DNA from: DATCBF01 sp964401995
GTDB taxonomy: Bacteria > Actinomycetota > Thermoleophilia > Solirubrobacterales > 70-9
Length of the DNA stretch: 64,000 bases
Assembly: GCA_964401995.1 (NCBI GenBank)
Contig: CAYOAP010000002.1
Span: forward strand, 62,001 to 126,000
Direction: 5' to 3'
This document shows, in pieces, positions 52,084 through 60,047 of this stretch; the stretch's first letter is position 1; each line of letters opens with the position of its first letter. Under the pieces are notes generated by a model that saw only the letters and a list, made by a program, of their open reading frames with translations, made no database searches and was not told the DNA's origin. The position numbers were made by a program, and so were the translations under genes.

Positions 52084-52105
52084 TGGTCCGTCTCTGTTTC
52101 TAATT
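52084..52105 (+). promoter_or_regulatory. Shared two-block motif, copy B
   Basis: TGGTCCGT (52084-52091), 3 nt, TGTTTCTAATT (52095-52105), immediately followed by the ATG of the HTH-less TetR-like gene. No TTGACA is present at the matching position. Confidence 0.55.
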
Positions 52106-52558
52106 ATGCGATCCTCGACGCAGGGCCAAACGGAGTACGAGCGCGGGGCGGGGCGCCTCTTTGAGACGGTCATCGCAGCCGGCGGCGCCGAGGTGGGCTT
52201 CGGCGACCAGGTGCGCGCTGCGCTCGACGCCGGCCTCGCGCTCCTCGCATCTGAGCCTGAGCTGGCTGACCTGGTTGCGCTGCAGCCATACGAATGCGGG
52301 CAGTCGCTGCTGGGGTCCCATCTATCTTGGGTCGACCGTTACGCCGGCCTGCTCCGCCGAGCCGCGCGTTTTTCGCCTGAGGCCAACGCCAACCCGTCCT
52401 TCGTCGAGCCCGCCCTGCTCGGCGGCGTCCGCTGGCAGATCGCAGATTCGGTTCTCGCTGACCGGGTTGTGCAGCTCCCGGAGCTGGCGCCAAAGCTGAC
52501 TCGTTTCGTCCTCAGCTACTACCTGCCGCCCGAGCTGGCGGCTAGCTTTGCCGGATGA
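52106..52558 (+). CDS. TetR-like ligand-binding domain without a DNA-binding domain
   Basis: 150 residues. All-helical (VRAALDAGLALLASEPELADLV, LTRFVLSYYLPPELAA), with the pattern of TetR C-terminal domains; no helix-turn-helix is present and only 55 bp separate it from the upstream stop, so it is not a truncated read. It resembles the protein at 59472 and the C-terminal part of the tandem TetR at 35555. It could act as a dominant-negative partner or free ligand sensor (inference). Confidence 0.6.
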   Translation: MRSSTQGQTEYERGAGRLFETVIAAGGAEVGFGDQVRAALDAGLALLASEPELADLVALQPYECGQSLLGSHLSWVDRYAGLLRRAARFSPEANANPSFVEPALLGGVRWQIADSVLADRVVQLPELAPKLTRFVLSYYLPPELAASFAG

Positions 52559-52573
52559 CGTATCACCTGTCTG

Positions 52574-52603
52574 ACGTCGCCGACACTGAACGTCGCCGAC
52601 ACT
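52574..52603 (+). repeat. 14-bp direct repeat before the ATPase gene
   Basis: ACGTCGCCGACACT occurs at 52574-52587 and again at 52590-52603, 16-bp period, 21 bp before the GTG of the next gene. It may be an operator for a repressor bound to adjacent turns. Confidence 0.5.
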
Positions 52604-52624
52604 TACTGCTGGTAATCTCGGCGG

Positions 52625-53995
52625 GTGCCTTTTGTTAATCGAGAGCATGAGCTGGAGCAGCTCGAGTCGTGGTGGAGGTCTCCTGGCGCGGGGATCGCGA
52701 TCGTCTGGGGCCGCCGCCGAGTTGGCAAGACCGCGCTGCTTCAGCATTTCGCGGCCGACCTTCCCACTGTCTTTCACACCGGCGGCGGGCGGCCCGCCGC
52801 CGCGGAGCTTGCCGCGCTTTCGCGTGCCGCCGCTCCGCTGCTCGCCGGCGGTGTCCGCGATCTCGACGCGCGGCCGTTTGCCGACTGGGATGACGTCTTT
52901 GAGACGCTGGCTATGGCCGCTCGCAACAAACGAATCCTGTTGGTTCTCGACGAGCTGCCGACGCTGACGGAGATTTCGCCGGAGCTGCCCAGCCTGATCC
53001 GCGCTGCCTGGGACCGCGTCCGCTCCAAGACCAAGCTGAAACTGCTTCTCTGCGGCTCCGCGGTGCGCGTGATGGAGGCGATGCAGGAGGAGCGGGCGCC
53101 TCTCTACGGGCGCCTGGACCTCGCCCTCCTCCTCCACCCGTTTCGGCCTCACGAGGCGGCCCGGATGTTGCCGTCTCTCAAACCCGCGGAGCGGGCGCTG
53201 GTATGGGGCCTTGTGGGTGGAATGCCCCTCTATCTGCAGTGGTGGGACCAGGGCGCCAGCGTCCGCGCCAATCTTGCCCGTCTGGTCTGCACGCCGGGCG
53301 GCCAGCTGCTGACCGAGGGGCAGCTCGTCCTCGCAACCGAGGGAGAGGGGGGTGAGCTGGCCCGGCAGACGCTCTATGCGATTGCCGCCGGGCGGACCAA
53401 GTTCAACGAGATTGAGCAGGCGGTTCGCGCCGATCCGGGGCGGACCCTCGACAGGCTCGTCGCGCTACGCCTGGTCGAGCGGCTGGTGCCGGTCACCGAG
53501 AACCCCCGCCGCACCCGCCGCCGCACCTACCGGATAGCTGACAACTTCCTCGCCTTCTGGCTGGGCTCGCTGGATCGCTACCGGCCTGAGATCGAACGGG
53601 GCTTGGGAGAAAGCATCCTGCCGGTGCTGCTCAACTCGATCGACGACCAGCTCGGCGGGCCGTGGGAGGAGGCCTTCCGTGATCACCTGCGCAGGCTCGC
53701 CGCTGCCGGTGAGCTCGGCCCCGGCATCGTCGCGATCGGCTCGTTTTGGACCGCCGCCGCCGACCCGGCCGAGATCGACGCCGTCGCCCTCGCCGGGCGA
53801 GGGCGGGAGGCGGCCTTGATCGGCGAGGCCAAGTGGGCAAAGCGGGTCAACGGCGCCCGCCTGCGGGCAGGCTTGGAGCGCAAGGCCGAAGCCCTGCCGG
53901 CGCTGGCCGCGGCGCCGCGCTATGCAGTTTGCGCACGTGAGAGCGTCGACAAGGCCGACGACGTGCTGGCGATCACCGCCGCGGACATCTTTTGA
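52625..53995 (+). CDS. AAA-type ATPase with DUF234-like C-terminal domain
   Basis: 456 residues from GTG. P-loop WGRRRVGKTALLQHF, Walker B-like LLVLDELPTL, sensor-type LLLCGSAVRVMEAM, and the C-terminal DUF234-type region (FWLGSLDRYRPEIERG, PWEEAFRDHLRRL, IDAVALAGRGREAALIGEAKWAK with a nuclease-like E-A-K). This architecture (ATPase_2 plus DUF234) is common on mobile islands; function not established. Confidence 0.85.
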   Translation: MPFVNREHELEQLESWWRSPGAGIAIVWGRRRVGKTALLQHFAADLPTVFHTGGGRPAAAELAALSRAAAPLLAGGVRDLDARPFADWDDVFETLAMAARNKRILLVLDELPTLTEISPELPSLIRAAWDRVRSKTKLKLLLCGSAVRVMEAMQEERAPLYGRLDLALLLHPFRPHEAARMLPSLKPAERALVWGLVGGMPLYLQWWDQGASVRANLARLVCTPGGQLLTEGQLVLATEGEGGELARQTLYAIAAGRTKFNEIEQAVRADPGRTLDRLVALRLVERLVPVTENPRRTRRRTYRIADNFLAFWLGSLDRYRPEIERGLGESILPVLLNSIDDQLGGPWEEAFRDHLRRLAAAGELGPGIVAIGSFWTAAADPAEIDAVALAGRGREAALIGEAKWAKRVNGARLRAGLERKAEALPALAAAPRYAVCARESVDKADDVLAITAADIF

Positions 53996-54026
53996 ATCGC
54001 TGGCGCTCGAGTCGACCGCAAGCCAC

Positions 54027-54042
54027 ATCAGATTTATCTGAT
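54027..54042. promoter_or_regulatory. AT-rich 16-bp palindrome
   Basis: ATCAGAT-TT-ATCTGAT, symmetrical. It lies in a 242-bp stretch (53996-54237) where no gene can be supported; a 66-codon open frame there has no recognisable features. Confidence 0.3.
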
Positions 54043-54237
54043 CGCCCTGCCTTCGTGACTCGCCTGAGCTCCACCGAGGTCGCTGAAAACCCCGCGCTCG
54101 GCGGACGGCTGTTTTCGGCGGCGAGATGGCGTGAGTTGATGGACGCTGCGCCTTTCGAACGAGTCCCGGGCCTCACGGCCGTGCCGCTCTGAGCTCTCGC
54201 TCTGAGCTCCGGCACGGATGCCGCGACGGCCTTCGCG

Positions 54238-54606
54238 TCAGCTTTCGGGCAGGTTCTCCAGGTCGGCTTGATCCTGCGGGCGGTTCTGGGCCTCCTTCAT
54301 CGCTCGCAGGCGAGCCAGCGAGCACACTCGCACCGGCACGCCCAGCAGGTCACTCTCAACCGCATCCCTGGTCAGTTCCGAGTAGTCGGGGACCCCGCGC
54401 AGGCGCTGTACGACGTCGAGCCCACCGAACGTGGTGTCGGCAGTGACGTTGCCGCCGCGACGGATGACATCGGCGTCGGCCGCCGGATCGAAAGGCCTTC
54501 CGGCGACCGTCGGCAGGGTGGAGTCCAGCGCGGCAAGCGCCTCGGCAAGCCGGGCGAGGTTGGCTGGGTCTGGGTCCGGCACGAGATCGAGATCCTCGGT
54601 TACTCG
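54238..54606 (-). pseudogene. N-terminally truncated nucleotidyltransferase (AbiEii/MNT-like) remnant
   Basis: The frame reads RVTEDLDLVPDPDPANLARLAEALAAL, the second strand (D-L-D) of a nucleotidyltransferase, and continues through LRAMKEAQNRPQDQADLENL near the end. The usual preceding GG..A...HG segment is missing and no ATG/GTG lies in the right place; an in-frame GTG at 54582 would give 114 residues starting beyond the catalytic Asp-x-Asp. A broken gene is the best reading. Confidence 0.6.
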
Positions 54607-54607
54607 C

Positions 54608-54769
54608 TCAACGCGCTCTGGCCGCGCCCTTGATCGCGCTCATCTGCTTGCAGAGCGCGTGCACACGAGCCAGCCGCTCGCTCATCGGGGCGCTCCAATC
54701 GGCCGCAAGTCGGGCCTCCTTGGCGCGCTTGACGTCACCGATGTCGTCGTTGTCCGCCCGCAGGGCCAT
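54608..54769 (-). CDS. Small protein beside the nucleotidyltransferase remnant
   Basis: 53 residues, ATG start, MALRADNDDIGDVKRAKEAR to the TGA overlapping the remnant frame. Charged, with no recognised domain. Small proteins of this size often precede such nucleotidyltransferase genes as DNA-binding or antitoxin partners, but nothing here proves it. Confidence 0.4.
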   Translation of the reverse strand: MALRADNDDIGDVKRAKEARLAADWSAPMSERLARVHALCKQMSAIKGAARAR

Positions 54770-54921
54770 CACCCTTCAGTTTAGGGCCGGGAGGTTGTTG
54801 CATGTCGATATTGCGCCGAAGACGGTTTTTCAAAGCCCTCCGCCGCATAAATAAAGACATCGATGTACCGCTGCTGACAGCTTGCTGACGTAGACTTTTC
54901 CGCAATGGGAGGGAGTTTCGG

Positions 54922-57900
54922 GTGGTGATGTACCGACGACCCCTCGCGGGCCTTGGCCTTGTCCTGCTCTTCTGCCTGGTGCTCGGCGTTATCGGGCTCA
55001 ACGTCGAGGGCAAGCTTGCGCCGCTCTCGCTGAAGGTGCCTGGCACCTCGGCCGCCGAAGGCGAAGACTTGGCGGCAAGCCATTTCGGCGACTCCTCACC
55101 GTTCGCGGTGCTGCTGCAGGGGCCGCCCGGGGCGGTCGACCGGCAGGGCACGGCGCTGGTCGCGACCCTGCGGCGGGACCCGGCCGCGACCGTCATCTCT
55201 CCCTGGGACCGGGGCACTGTCGACGGGCTGCGGCCGAGCCGCCGCAAGGCGCTTGTTTTAGTTGACTTCCACGTACCATTGGCGACCGCGGTGCGCCAGA
55301 CGCTGCCGGCGCTGGAACGGACTCTGCAGCGGCAGGTGCGCGCGCCCGTCACCGCCACCCAGTCCGGCTACGCCGGCGTCTCGCGGGCCCTGCAGGACGA
55401 ATCGCTGAGCGCGACCGAGCGGGCCGAGCTGCTGGCGGCGCCGCTGCTGATCCTGATCCTCCTGCTCGTCTTCCGCTCGGTTGTGGCGGCGGCGATCCCG
55501 CTCGCCTTCGGGGCGCTGACGGTCGTCGCCGGCCGCGGCGTGCTCGCCCTGCTCAGCTCGGCGATGACGATCGACGCCCTCTCCCTCGTCGTCTGCACGA
55601 TGATGGGCCTGGCCCTGGGGGTCGACTACTCGCTGCTGATCGTCTCCCGCTTCCGCGAGGAGCTCGACAAGGGCAGCGATCCCTGGGCCGCGGCCGCCGC
55701 GACCCGGGGCAGCGCCGGCCGCACCACCTTCTTCGCCGGCCTGACGCTGATTGTCGCCGTCGTCTTCTCGGCCTTCCTGCAGCCGGGGACTCTGCTGCTC
55801 TCGCTGGCGACCGCGGTCGCCGTCGTCACCGCGATCAGCGTCGTCCTCTCGACCCTGGCGGTGCCGCCGCTGCTGGGCCTGCTCGGCGCCCGGATCAACG
55901 CCGGGCGGATCGGCCGGCGAGCCGCCGCTGCCCCGCGCTTCACCGTCGCCGCCGCTGCCACGGCGGCGCTGCGCAAGCCGGCGCTCGTCGCCTGCCTGGT
56001 GGCCGTGCCGCTATTGCTCTTGATCCTGCCGACGCTCGGCTTCACCACCGGCGCCCCCGGCATCGACGAGCTGCCCAGCTCCAACCAGGCCCGCCAGAGC
56101 GCGGAGACGATCGACGCGGCAGTCGGGCCGGGCTGGGAGGCGCCGTTCGTGCTCGTCGCCGCGACCGAACGGGGCCCGATCACGACCCGCCGCAAGCTGG
56201 CGCTGCTGGCCCGCTGGCAGCGCCAGATCGCCGCCGAACCGGGAGTGCGGGCGGTAATCGGCCCAGCCCCGATCGCCCGCCGCGCCGCCGGCGCCCGCCA
56301 CTTCGGCGAATCCCTAACTTCCCCCGCCGACGGGCCTGAAAGCGACCATATGGGTCACTTATCGGCCCATCGGCGGGGGTTTGGCGAGTTGACGCGGCTT
56401 GGGCCTGGGCTGCGGCGGGCGGCTGGGGCGGTGGGGCTGCTGCGGGCCGGGATCGCCGAAGGGGCCGACGGCAGCGGGCTGCTTGCCGAAGGCTCCGAAC
56501 GGGCGGCGGCCGGGGCCGGGCTGATCGCCTCCGAGCTGCGCCGGGCGGCCGGTCGAGGAGAAGAAGCGACCGGTGCGATCGACCGGCTCGAAACAGGCAG
56601 CAAGCGGCTCGCCAAGGGCCAGCGCAAGGCCGCGGTCGGAACCCTTAGCTTGACGCTCGGGCTGCACTCGCTGGTGCCGCGGCTGCGCGGGGGGGAGCTG
56701 GCGCGGGCGCGCAAGCTGGCCAAGCAGCTCGAACGGGCCGCCGCCACGGATCCCTCGCAGCGCTCGGCGGCGAACCAGGCGCGGGTGCTGGCGCGGACGA
56801 TCGCCGCCAACCGCAACGAAGTCCGCCGCCTGCGCGGCATCGCCGAAACCGTCAATGGCGGCCTCAACCGGCTCGTTCCCGGCGGCAAGCGGCTCGAAGA
56901 CGGGGTGGCGCAGCTCTCGGAAGCGGCCGGCGGCCTCAGCAACGGCCTCGACCGCCTCGGCGGCGGGGCCGAACGGCTGGCCGGGGGGCTGATCGAACTG
57001 CAGGGCGGCGCCGGCGCCCTGCAGAGTGGCCTTGCCGAAGGCTTCCACCGCTCCTACCCACTGCAGGCTCGCCTCCAGCGCGCCGGGGTGCGGGTCTCGG
57101 CGGTGGCGGCGCCGCTGGCCCGCGGCGCCCGCCGCCTGCAGCGCGAATCGCCCCACCTCTTCGAGTCCGGCTACTTCGTCCTCTCCGCCCTCGACGGCGC
57201 GCCACCCCAGCGCAGGGCCGCAGCTGGCGAGGCGGTCAGCGTCGGCAGGGGCGGGCAGGCGGCGCGGATGCTGATCGTCTCCACCCACCCCTTCAACACC
57301 GAGGGCTCGCGCCAGACCGGCAAGCGCCTGCGCGCCGACGCTGCGCAGATCGGCCGCGAAGGCAACCTGCGCACCGGCCTCACCGGCGGCGCCGCGACCC
57401 TCAACACCTATGGCGACGCGACGCGGGCGCGGCTGCCGCTGGTCCTCGGCGCCTTCGTCCTCTTCACCCTGCTGGCCCTGATCGCGATCCTGCGGGCGCC
57501 GCTGCTGGCGCTGCTCGCGGTCGGCCTCAACCTGGCCACGGTGGCGGCGGCGATCGGGGTGATGACGCTGGTCTGCAAGATCCCCGCGGGCTACCCGTTG
57601 GGCGGCCACCCCTATGTCGACACGGTCGGCGCCGGTGCGATCTTCGGCGTCACCTTCGGGCTCTCGATCGACTACGCGGTCTTCCTGATCGCGCGCATGC
57701 AGGAGCGCTATGAGGTCGATGGCGACAACCGGGCGGCGATCGCCTACGGGCTGGAGAAGACGGCCGGGGTGATCACCGGCGCCGCCGCGATCATGGCGGC
57801 GGTCTTCGTCTCCTTCGCGACCGCGCCGATCGCGACCGTGAGCCAGATGGGGGTCGGGCTGACGGTGGCGATCCTGCTCGACGCCACCGTGGTCCGGATC

Positions 57901-58023
57901 GTCCTGCTGCCGGCGCTGATGCTGCTGCTCGGCGACCGGGTCTGGCGAACTCCCCGGGGGCTGCGCCGCATCCTTCCGCGCCGTAACGTGCTTAGTGCTA
58001 GGGCGGGGGCCGCAGACGCATGA
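54922..58023 (+). CDS. MmpL-family RND-type transporter (second paralogue)
   Basis: 1033 residues from GTG, AGGGAGGG Shine-Dalgarno. Same layout as the gene at 44813: LLVFRSVVAAAIPLAFGA, MMGLALGVDYSLLIVSRFREEL, and FGLSIDYAVFLIARM, with the same Gly-rich heptad region (SEAAGGLSNGLDRLGGGAERL, about 660-700). Residues 468-484 (PADGPESDHMGHLSAHR) correspond to the palindromic element and have no counterpart in the first paralogue, where GES...RLGP is 12 residues shorter. ATGA overlap with the next gene. Confidence 0.9.
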   Translation: MVMYRRPLAGLGLVLLFCLVLGVIGLNVEGKLAPLSLKVPGTSAAEGEDLAASHFGDSSPFAVLLQGPPGAVDRQGTALVATLRRDPAATVISPWDRGTVDGLRPSRRKALVLVDFHVPLATAVRQTLPALERTLQRQVRAPVTATQSGYAGVSRALQDESLSATERAELLAAPLLILILLLVFRSVVAAAIPLAFGALTVVAGRGVLALLSSAMTIDALSLVVCTMMGLALGVDYSLLIVSRFREELDKGSDPWAAAAATRGSAGRTTFFAGLTLIVAVVFSAFLQPGTLLLSLATAVAVVTAISVVLSTLAVPPLLGLLGARINAGRIGRRAAAAPRFTVAAAATAALRKPALVACLVAVPLLLLILPTLGFTTGAPGIDELPSSNQARQSAETIDAAVGPGWEAPFVLVAATERGPITTRRKLALLARWQRQIAAEPGVRAVIGPAPIARRAAGARHFGESLTSPADGPESDHMGHLSAHRRGFGELTRLGPGLRRAAGAVGLLRAGIAEGADGSGLLAEGSERAAAGAGLIASELRRAAGRGEEATGAIDRLETGSKRLAKGQRKAAVGTLSLTLGLHSLVPRLRGGELARARKLAKQLERAAATDPSQRSAANQARVLARTIAANRNEVRRLRGIAETVNGGLNRLVPGGKRLEDGVAQLSEAAGGLSNGLDRLGGGAERLAGGLIELQGGAGALQSGLAEGFHRSYPLQARLQRAGVRVSAVAAPLARGARRLQRESPHLFESGYFVLSALDGAPPQRRAAAGEAVSVGRGGQAARMLIVSTHPFNTEGSRQTGKRLRADAAQIGREGNLRTGLTGGAATLNTYGDATRARLPLVLGAFVLFTLLALIAILRAPLLALLAVGLNLATVAAAIGVMTLVCKIPAGYPLGGHPYVDTVGAGAIFGVTFGLSIDYAVFLIARMQERYEVDGDNRAAIAYGLEKTAGVITGAAAIMAAVFVSFATAPIATVSQMGVGLTVAILLDATVVRIVLLPALMLLLGDRVWRTPRGLRRILPRRNVLSARAGAADA
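56323..56373 (+). repeat. 51-bp palindromic element inserted in frame, copy 2
   Basis: Encodes PADGPESDHMGHLSAHR. Arms ACGGGCC / GGCCCAT (one mismatch outside core) and the inner GCGAC / GTCAC pair. The six differences from copy 1 are all transitions. It carries TTA (Leu), rare elsewhere. Its host gene is an MmpL transporter whose paralogue at 44813 lacks the insert. See copy 1 at 31577. Confidence 0.85.
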
Positions 58024-58556
58024 CCGCAACCGCTACTAGAAGGAGCAAGAGGTTGAGAAGAGCTTCAGGAGCGAGCCGCCGCCGAGGCTGGGCCGCGCTC
58101 GCCGCGCTCGCCGCCCTGCTGGCGCCGGCGATGGCGGCAGCCGCGGAAGCGCCGACGCGGGCCGAATACGTGAGCCAGCTCGAGGGCATCTGCAAGCCCG
58201 ACGCGGAAGCGACGCAGCGGGCGATGAAGGGCGCGCGCAGCGACATCAGCGCCGAACGCCTCTCGCTTGCCGCCGGCAAGTTCTCCAAGGCGGCCTCGAT
58301 CTTCGGCTCGACCGTGCGGGCGATGGGGGCGGTGTCTGAGCCCAGCGCCGACACGGCGAAGCTCTCCAAGTGGTTCAGCTACCTGGACATGCAGGAGAGC
58401 TACCTGGTGCAGACGACCGCCCAGCTGCGGGCCGGACACGCGATTAGGGCTCAGCGGCTCACCGCGAGGTTCATCCACAACGGCAACCTGGCGAACAATG
58501 TGGTCCTAGCCTTCGGCTTCAACTACTGCAGCTTCAAGTTCTCCAGGTACGGGTGA
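58020..58556 (+). CDS. Small exported helical protein of the MmpL operon (second paralogue)
   Basis: 178 residues; basic N-terminus, then signal peptide (LAALAALLAPAMAAAAEA). Mature part TRAEYVSQLEGICKPDAEAT and FGFNYCSF align with the gene at 47912, including both Cys residues. Overlaps the transporter stop (ATGA), and overlaps the next gene. Confidence 0.8.
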   Translation: MTATATRRSKRLRRASGASRRRGWAALAALAALLAPAMAAAAEAPTRAEYVSQLEGICKPDAEATQRAMKGARSDISAERLSLAAGKFSKAASIFGSTVRAMGAVSEPSADTAKLSKWFSYLDMQESYLVQTTAQLRAGHAIRAQRLTARFIHNGNLANNVVLAFGFNYCSFKFSRYG

Positions 58557-59353
58557 GGGAGAGGCCGGGGAGCCGCGTTGGGACGGCGCCGCGGGCGCTG
58601 CTCGCCGTGCTCCTGCTGGCGCTGGTGGGCGGGGTCGGCCTTGCCCGCGGCGAGCAGGCTCAGCGCGGCGACCTGATCGTCTCCCTCGATGGGCATCTCT
58701 CGCCCTTGAAGCTGCCTCGCGAGCACGCGGCGCCGGTCGCGGTCGAGCTCGAAGGCGGACTGCGGACCAGCGATGGCGCGGTCCTGCCGCGGGTCAGCCG
58801 GGTCGAACTGGGGCTGCCGGCGCAGGCGACCATCTTCACCCGCGGGCTGCCGGTCTGCTCCCTGCGCAGGCTGGACAACACGACCACCGCCAAGGCACTC
58901 GACGCCTGCCGAGAGGCGCTGGTCGGCCGCGGCAGGCTGCAGGCCGACGTGGTGCTGCCGAACCAGCAGCCATTCAGGATCTCCACCCGGCTGCTCGCCT
59001 TCAACGCCCGGATCGACGGGCACAGGGCCCTGATCCTGCACGCGATCGCCAACCACCCGCCAACCGCCGTGGTCGTGCCCTTCCGCTTCCGCCACGGCGC
59101 CGGCCGCTTCGGGGTGGCCCTGGTCGCCAACCTGCCGCGGGCGCTGGGGCCGTATCCGCACTTCTCCCACTTCGAGCTGACGCTCTCGCGCCACTTCTCC
59201 TACCGCGGCCGGCCGCGCAGCTACGTCAGCGCCTCCTGCCCGATCCCGAAGCGGTTCACCGCCGGCTTCTTCTCCTTCGCCCGGGCCGGCTTCACGCTCG
59301 CCGACGGCGGCCAGATCGGCACCGCGATCGCCCGCGGCTGCCGCGCCCGCTGA
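58553..59353 (+). CDS. Exported ~260-residue protein of the MmpL operon (second paralogue)
   Basis: 266 residues from GTG, overlapping the upstream stop. Signal peptide about 12-33. GDLIVSLDGHLSPLKLPRE, CSLRRLDNTTTAKALDACREALVG (Cys pair), RLLAFNARIDG and YVSASCPIPKRF match the gene at 48418. Third member of the duplicated transporter operon; not followed by a large Cys-Pro protein here. Confidence 0.8.
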   Translation: MRERPGSRVGTAPRALLAVLLLALVGGVGLARGEQAQRGDLIVSLDGHLSPLKLPREHAAPVAVELEGGLRTSDGAVLPRVSRVELGLPAQATIFTRGLPVCSLRRLDNTTTAKALDACREALVGRGRLQADVVLPNQQPFRISTRLLAFNARIDGHRALILHAIANHPPTAVVVPFRFRHGAGRFGVALVANLPRALGPYPHFSHFELTLSRHFSYRGRPRSYVSASCPIPKRFTAGFFSFARAGFTLADGGQIGTAIARGCRAR

Positions 59354-59393
59354 GAGAGCTTGAGCGGCCTCCAGCGCTGCAAATGCCTCCACC

Positions 59394-59415
59394 TGGTCTG
59401 TTAATGTTCCTAATC
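59394..59415 (+). promoter_or_regulatory. Shared two-block motif, copy C
   Basis: TGGTCTGT (59394-59401), 3 nt, TGTTCCTAATC (59405-59415), upstream of the second HTH-less TetR-like gene. No clear -35. Confidence 0.5.
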
Positions 59416-59471
59416 TGAGGACGGGGGACGGACATGATCTGTACCCGGCAGCGCTGGCTGGCCTTGAGGGA

Positions 59472-59882
59472 GTGGTCGTGGACGCCTGTTCCGGGGACGC
59501 CGAGTGGCCGGCGCAAGTCGCGGCGGCGATCTACGCCGGGGTGGACTTCGCCATCGCCAACCCGGTGATCGCCCAGCTGCTGGCGGTCGAAGAAGCCCCT
59601 GGCGGGACTGGCTCGACGCACTATGAGCGCATGATTGGCCGCTTGGCAGAGCTGATCCGTCTGAAAGCGCCGGTCGAGGCGCGGCTGCCAGGGTCGACCG
59701 ACGAGGCCCTGGTCTCCGGCATCGTCGGCCTGGTCGGGGACCACATCCGCATCGATCGCACCGACCGCCTGGCCGAGCTGCGCCCGGAGCTTGTCCTGCT
59801 CACCCTGCTGCCCTATCTGGGCTTCTCCGAGGCGCAGCGCTGGTCGAACCAGATGGCCCGCGCCCTCGGCGGGGGAGGTTGA
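59472..59882 (+). CDS. TetR-like ligand-binding domain without a DNA-binding domain (second)
   Basis: 136 residues from GTG. EWPAQVAAAIYAGVDFAIAN, YERMIGRLAELIRLKAP and LRPELVLLTLLPYLGFSEAQ form the pattern of a TetR C-terminal domain. The frame is open upstream to about 59391 but without a good start and without any helix-turn-helix; upstream residues (DLYPAALAGLEGV) look like the end of the lost or absent first domain. It may be a relic or a regulator partner, like the gene at 52106. Confidence 0.6.
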   Translation: MVVDACSGDAEWPAQVAAAIYAGVDFAIANPVIAQLLAVEEAPGGTGSTHYERMIGRLAELIRLKAPVEARLPGSTDEALVSGIVGLVGDHIRIDRTDRLAELRPELVLLTLLPYLGFSEAQRWSNQMARALGGGG

Positions 59883-59908
59883 CAAAATGGTCCGTAGCTG
59901 TTCTTATT
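59879..59908 (+). promoter_or_regulatory. Promoter with shared two-block motif, copy D
   Basis: TTGACA (59879-59884), 17 bp, TCTTAT (59902-59907). TGGTCCGT (59888-59895), 3 nt, TGTTCTTATT (59899-59908), identical to copy A over both blocks. It overlaps the stop codon of the preceding gene and points into a gap with no protein gene on its strand. Confidence 0.6.
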
Positions 59909-59913
59909 CCTGG

Positions 59914-60036
59914 TGCCTCATACCTTGTGTATCGGGTCGGAGCCGTCGCGTCTACTTTCCCTGTCGCCACGGCTCCCGTAAAGCAAACACTTAACGTCCG
60001 GGAGAGCTTCCCTCTCTCCCGGACTGTTTGCGTTTT
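59914..60036 (+). ncRNA. Candidate small RNA between promoter D and a terminator
   Basis: Promoter D predicts a start near 59914, and the perfect 11-bp stem at 59996-60024 followed by a T-rich tract predicts an end near 60036: about 120 nt with no convincing protein. Could also be a non-productive duplicated promoter region. Inference from position only. Confidence 0.3.
59996..60036 (+). terminator. Rho-independent terminator
   Basis: GTCCGGGAGAG (59996-60006), 7-nt loop, CTCTCCCGGAC (60014-60024), then TGTTTGCGTTTT. Eleven perfect base pairs. It also lies beyond the 3' end of the minus-strand terpene synthase gene at 60048, so may work both ways. Confidence 0.8.
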
Positions 60037-60047
60037 GGGGCTCGATC

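Noticed and set aside
53992..54237. Short open frames between the ATPase and the nucleotidyltransferase remnant
   Set aside because: Frames of 66-80 codons on both strands overlap each other and show no recognisable domain, start signal or conserved pattern.
59887..59994. 35-codon open frame in the gap after the second TetR-like gene
   Set aside because: Its ATG lies inside the promoter block, it has no ribosome binding site, and the Cys/Arg-rich peptide shows no family pattern. A small RNA is a better reading.
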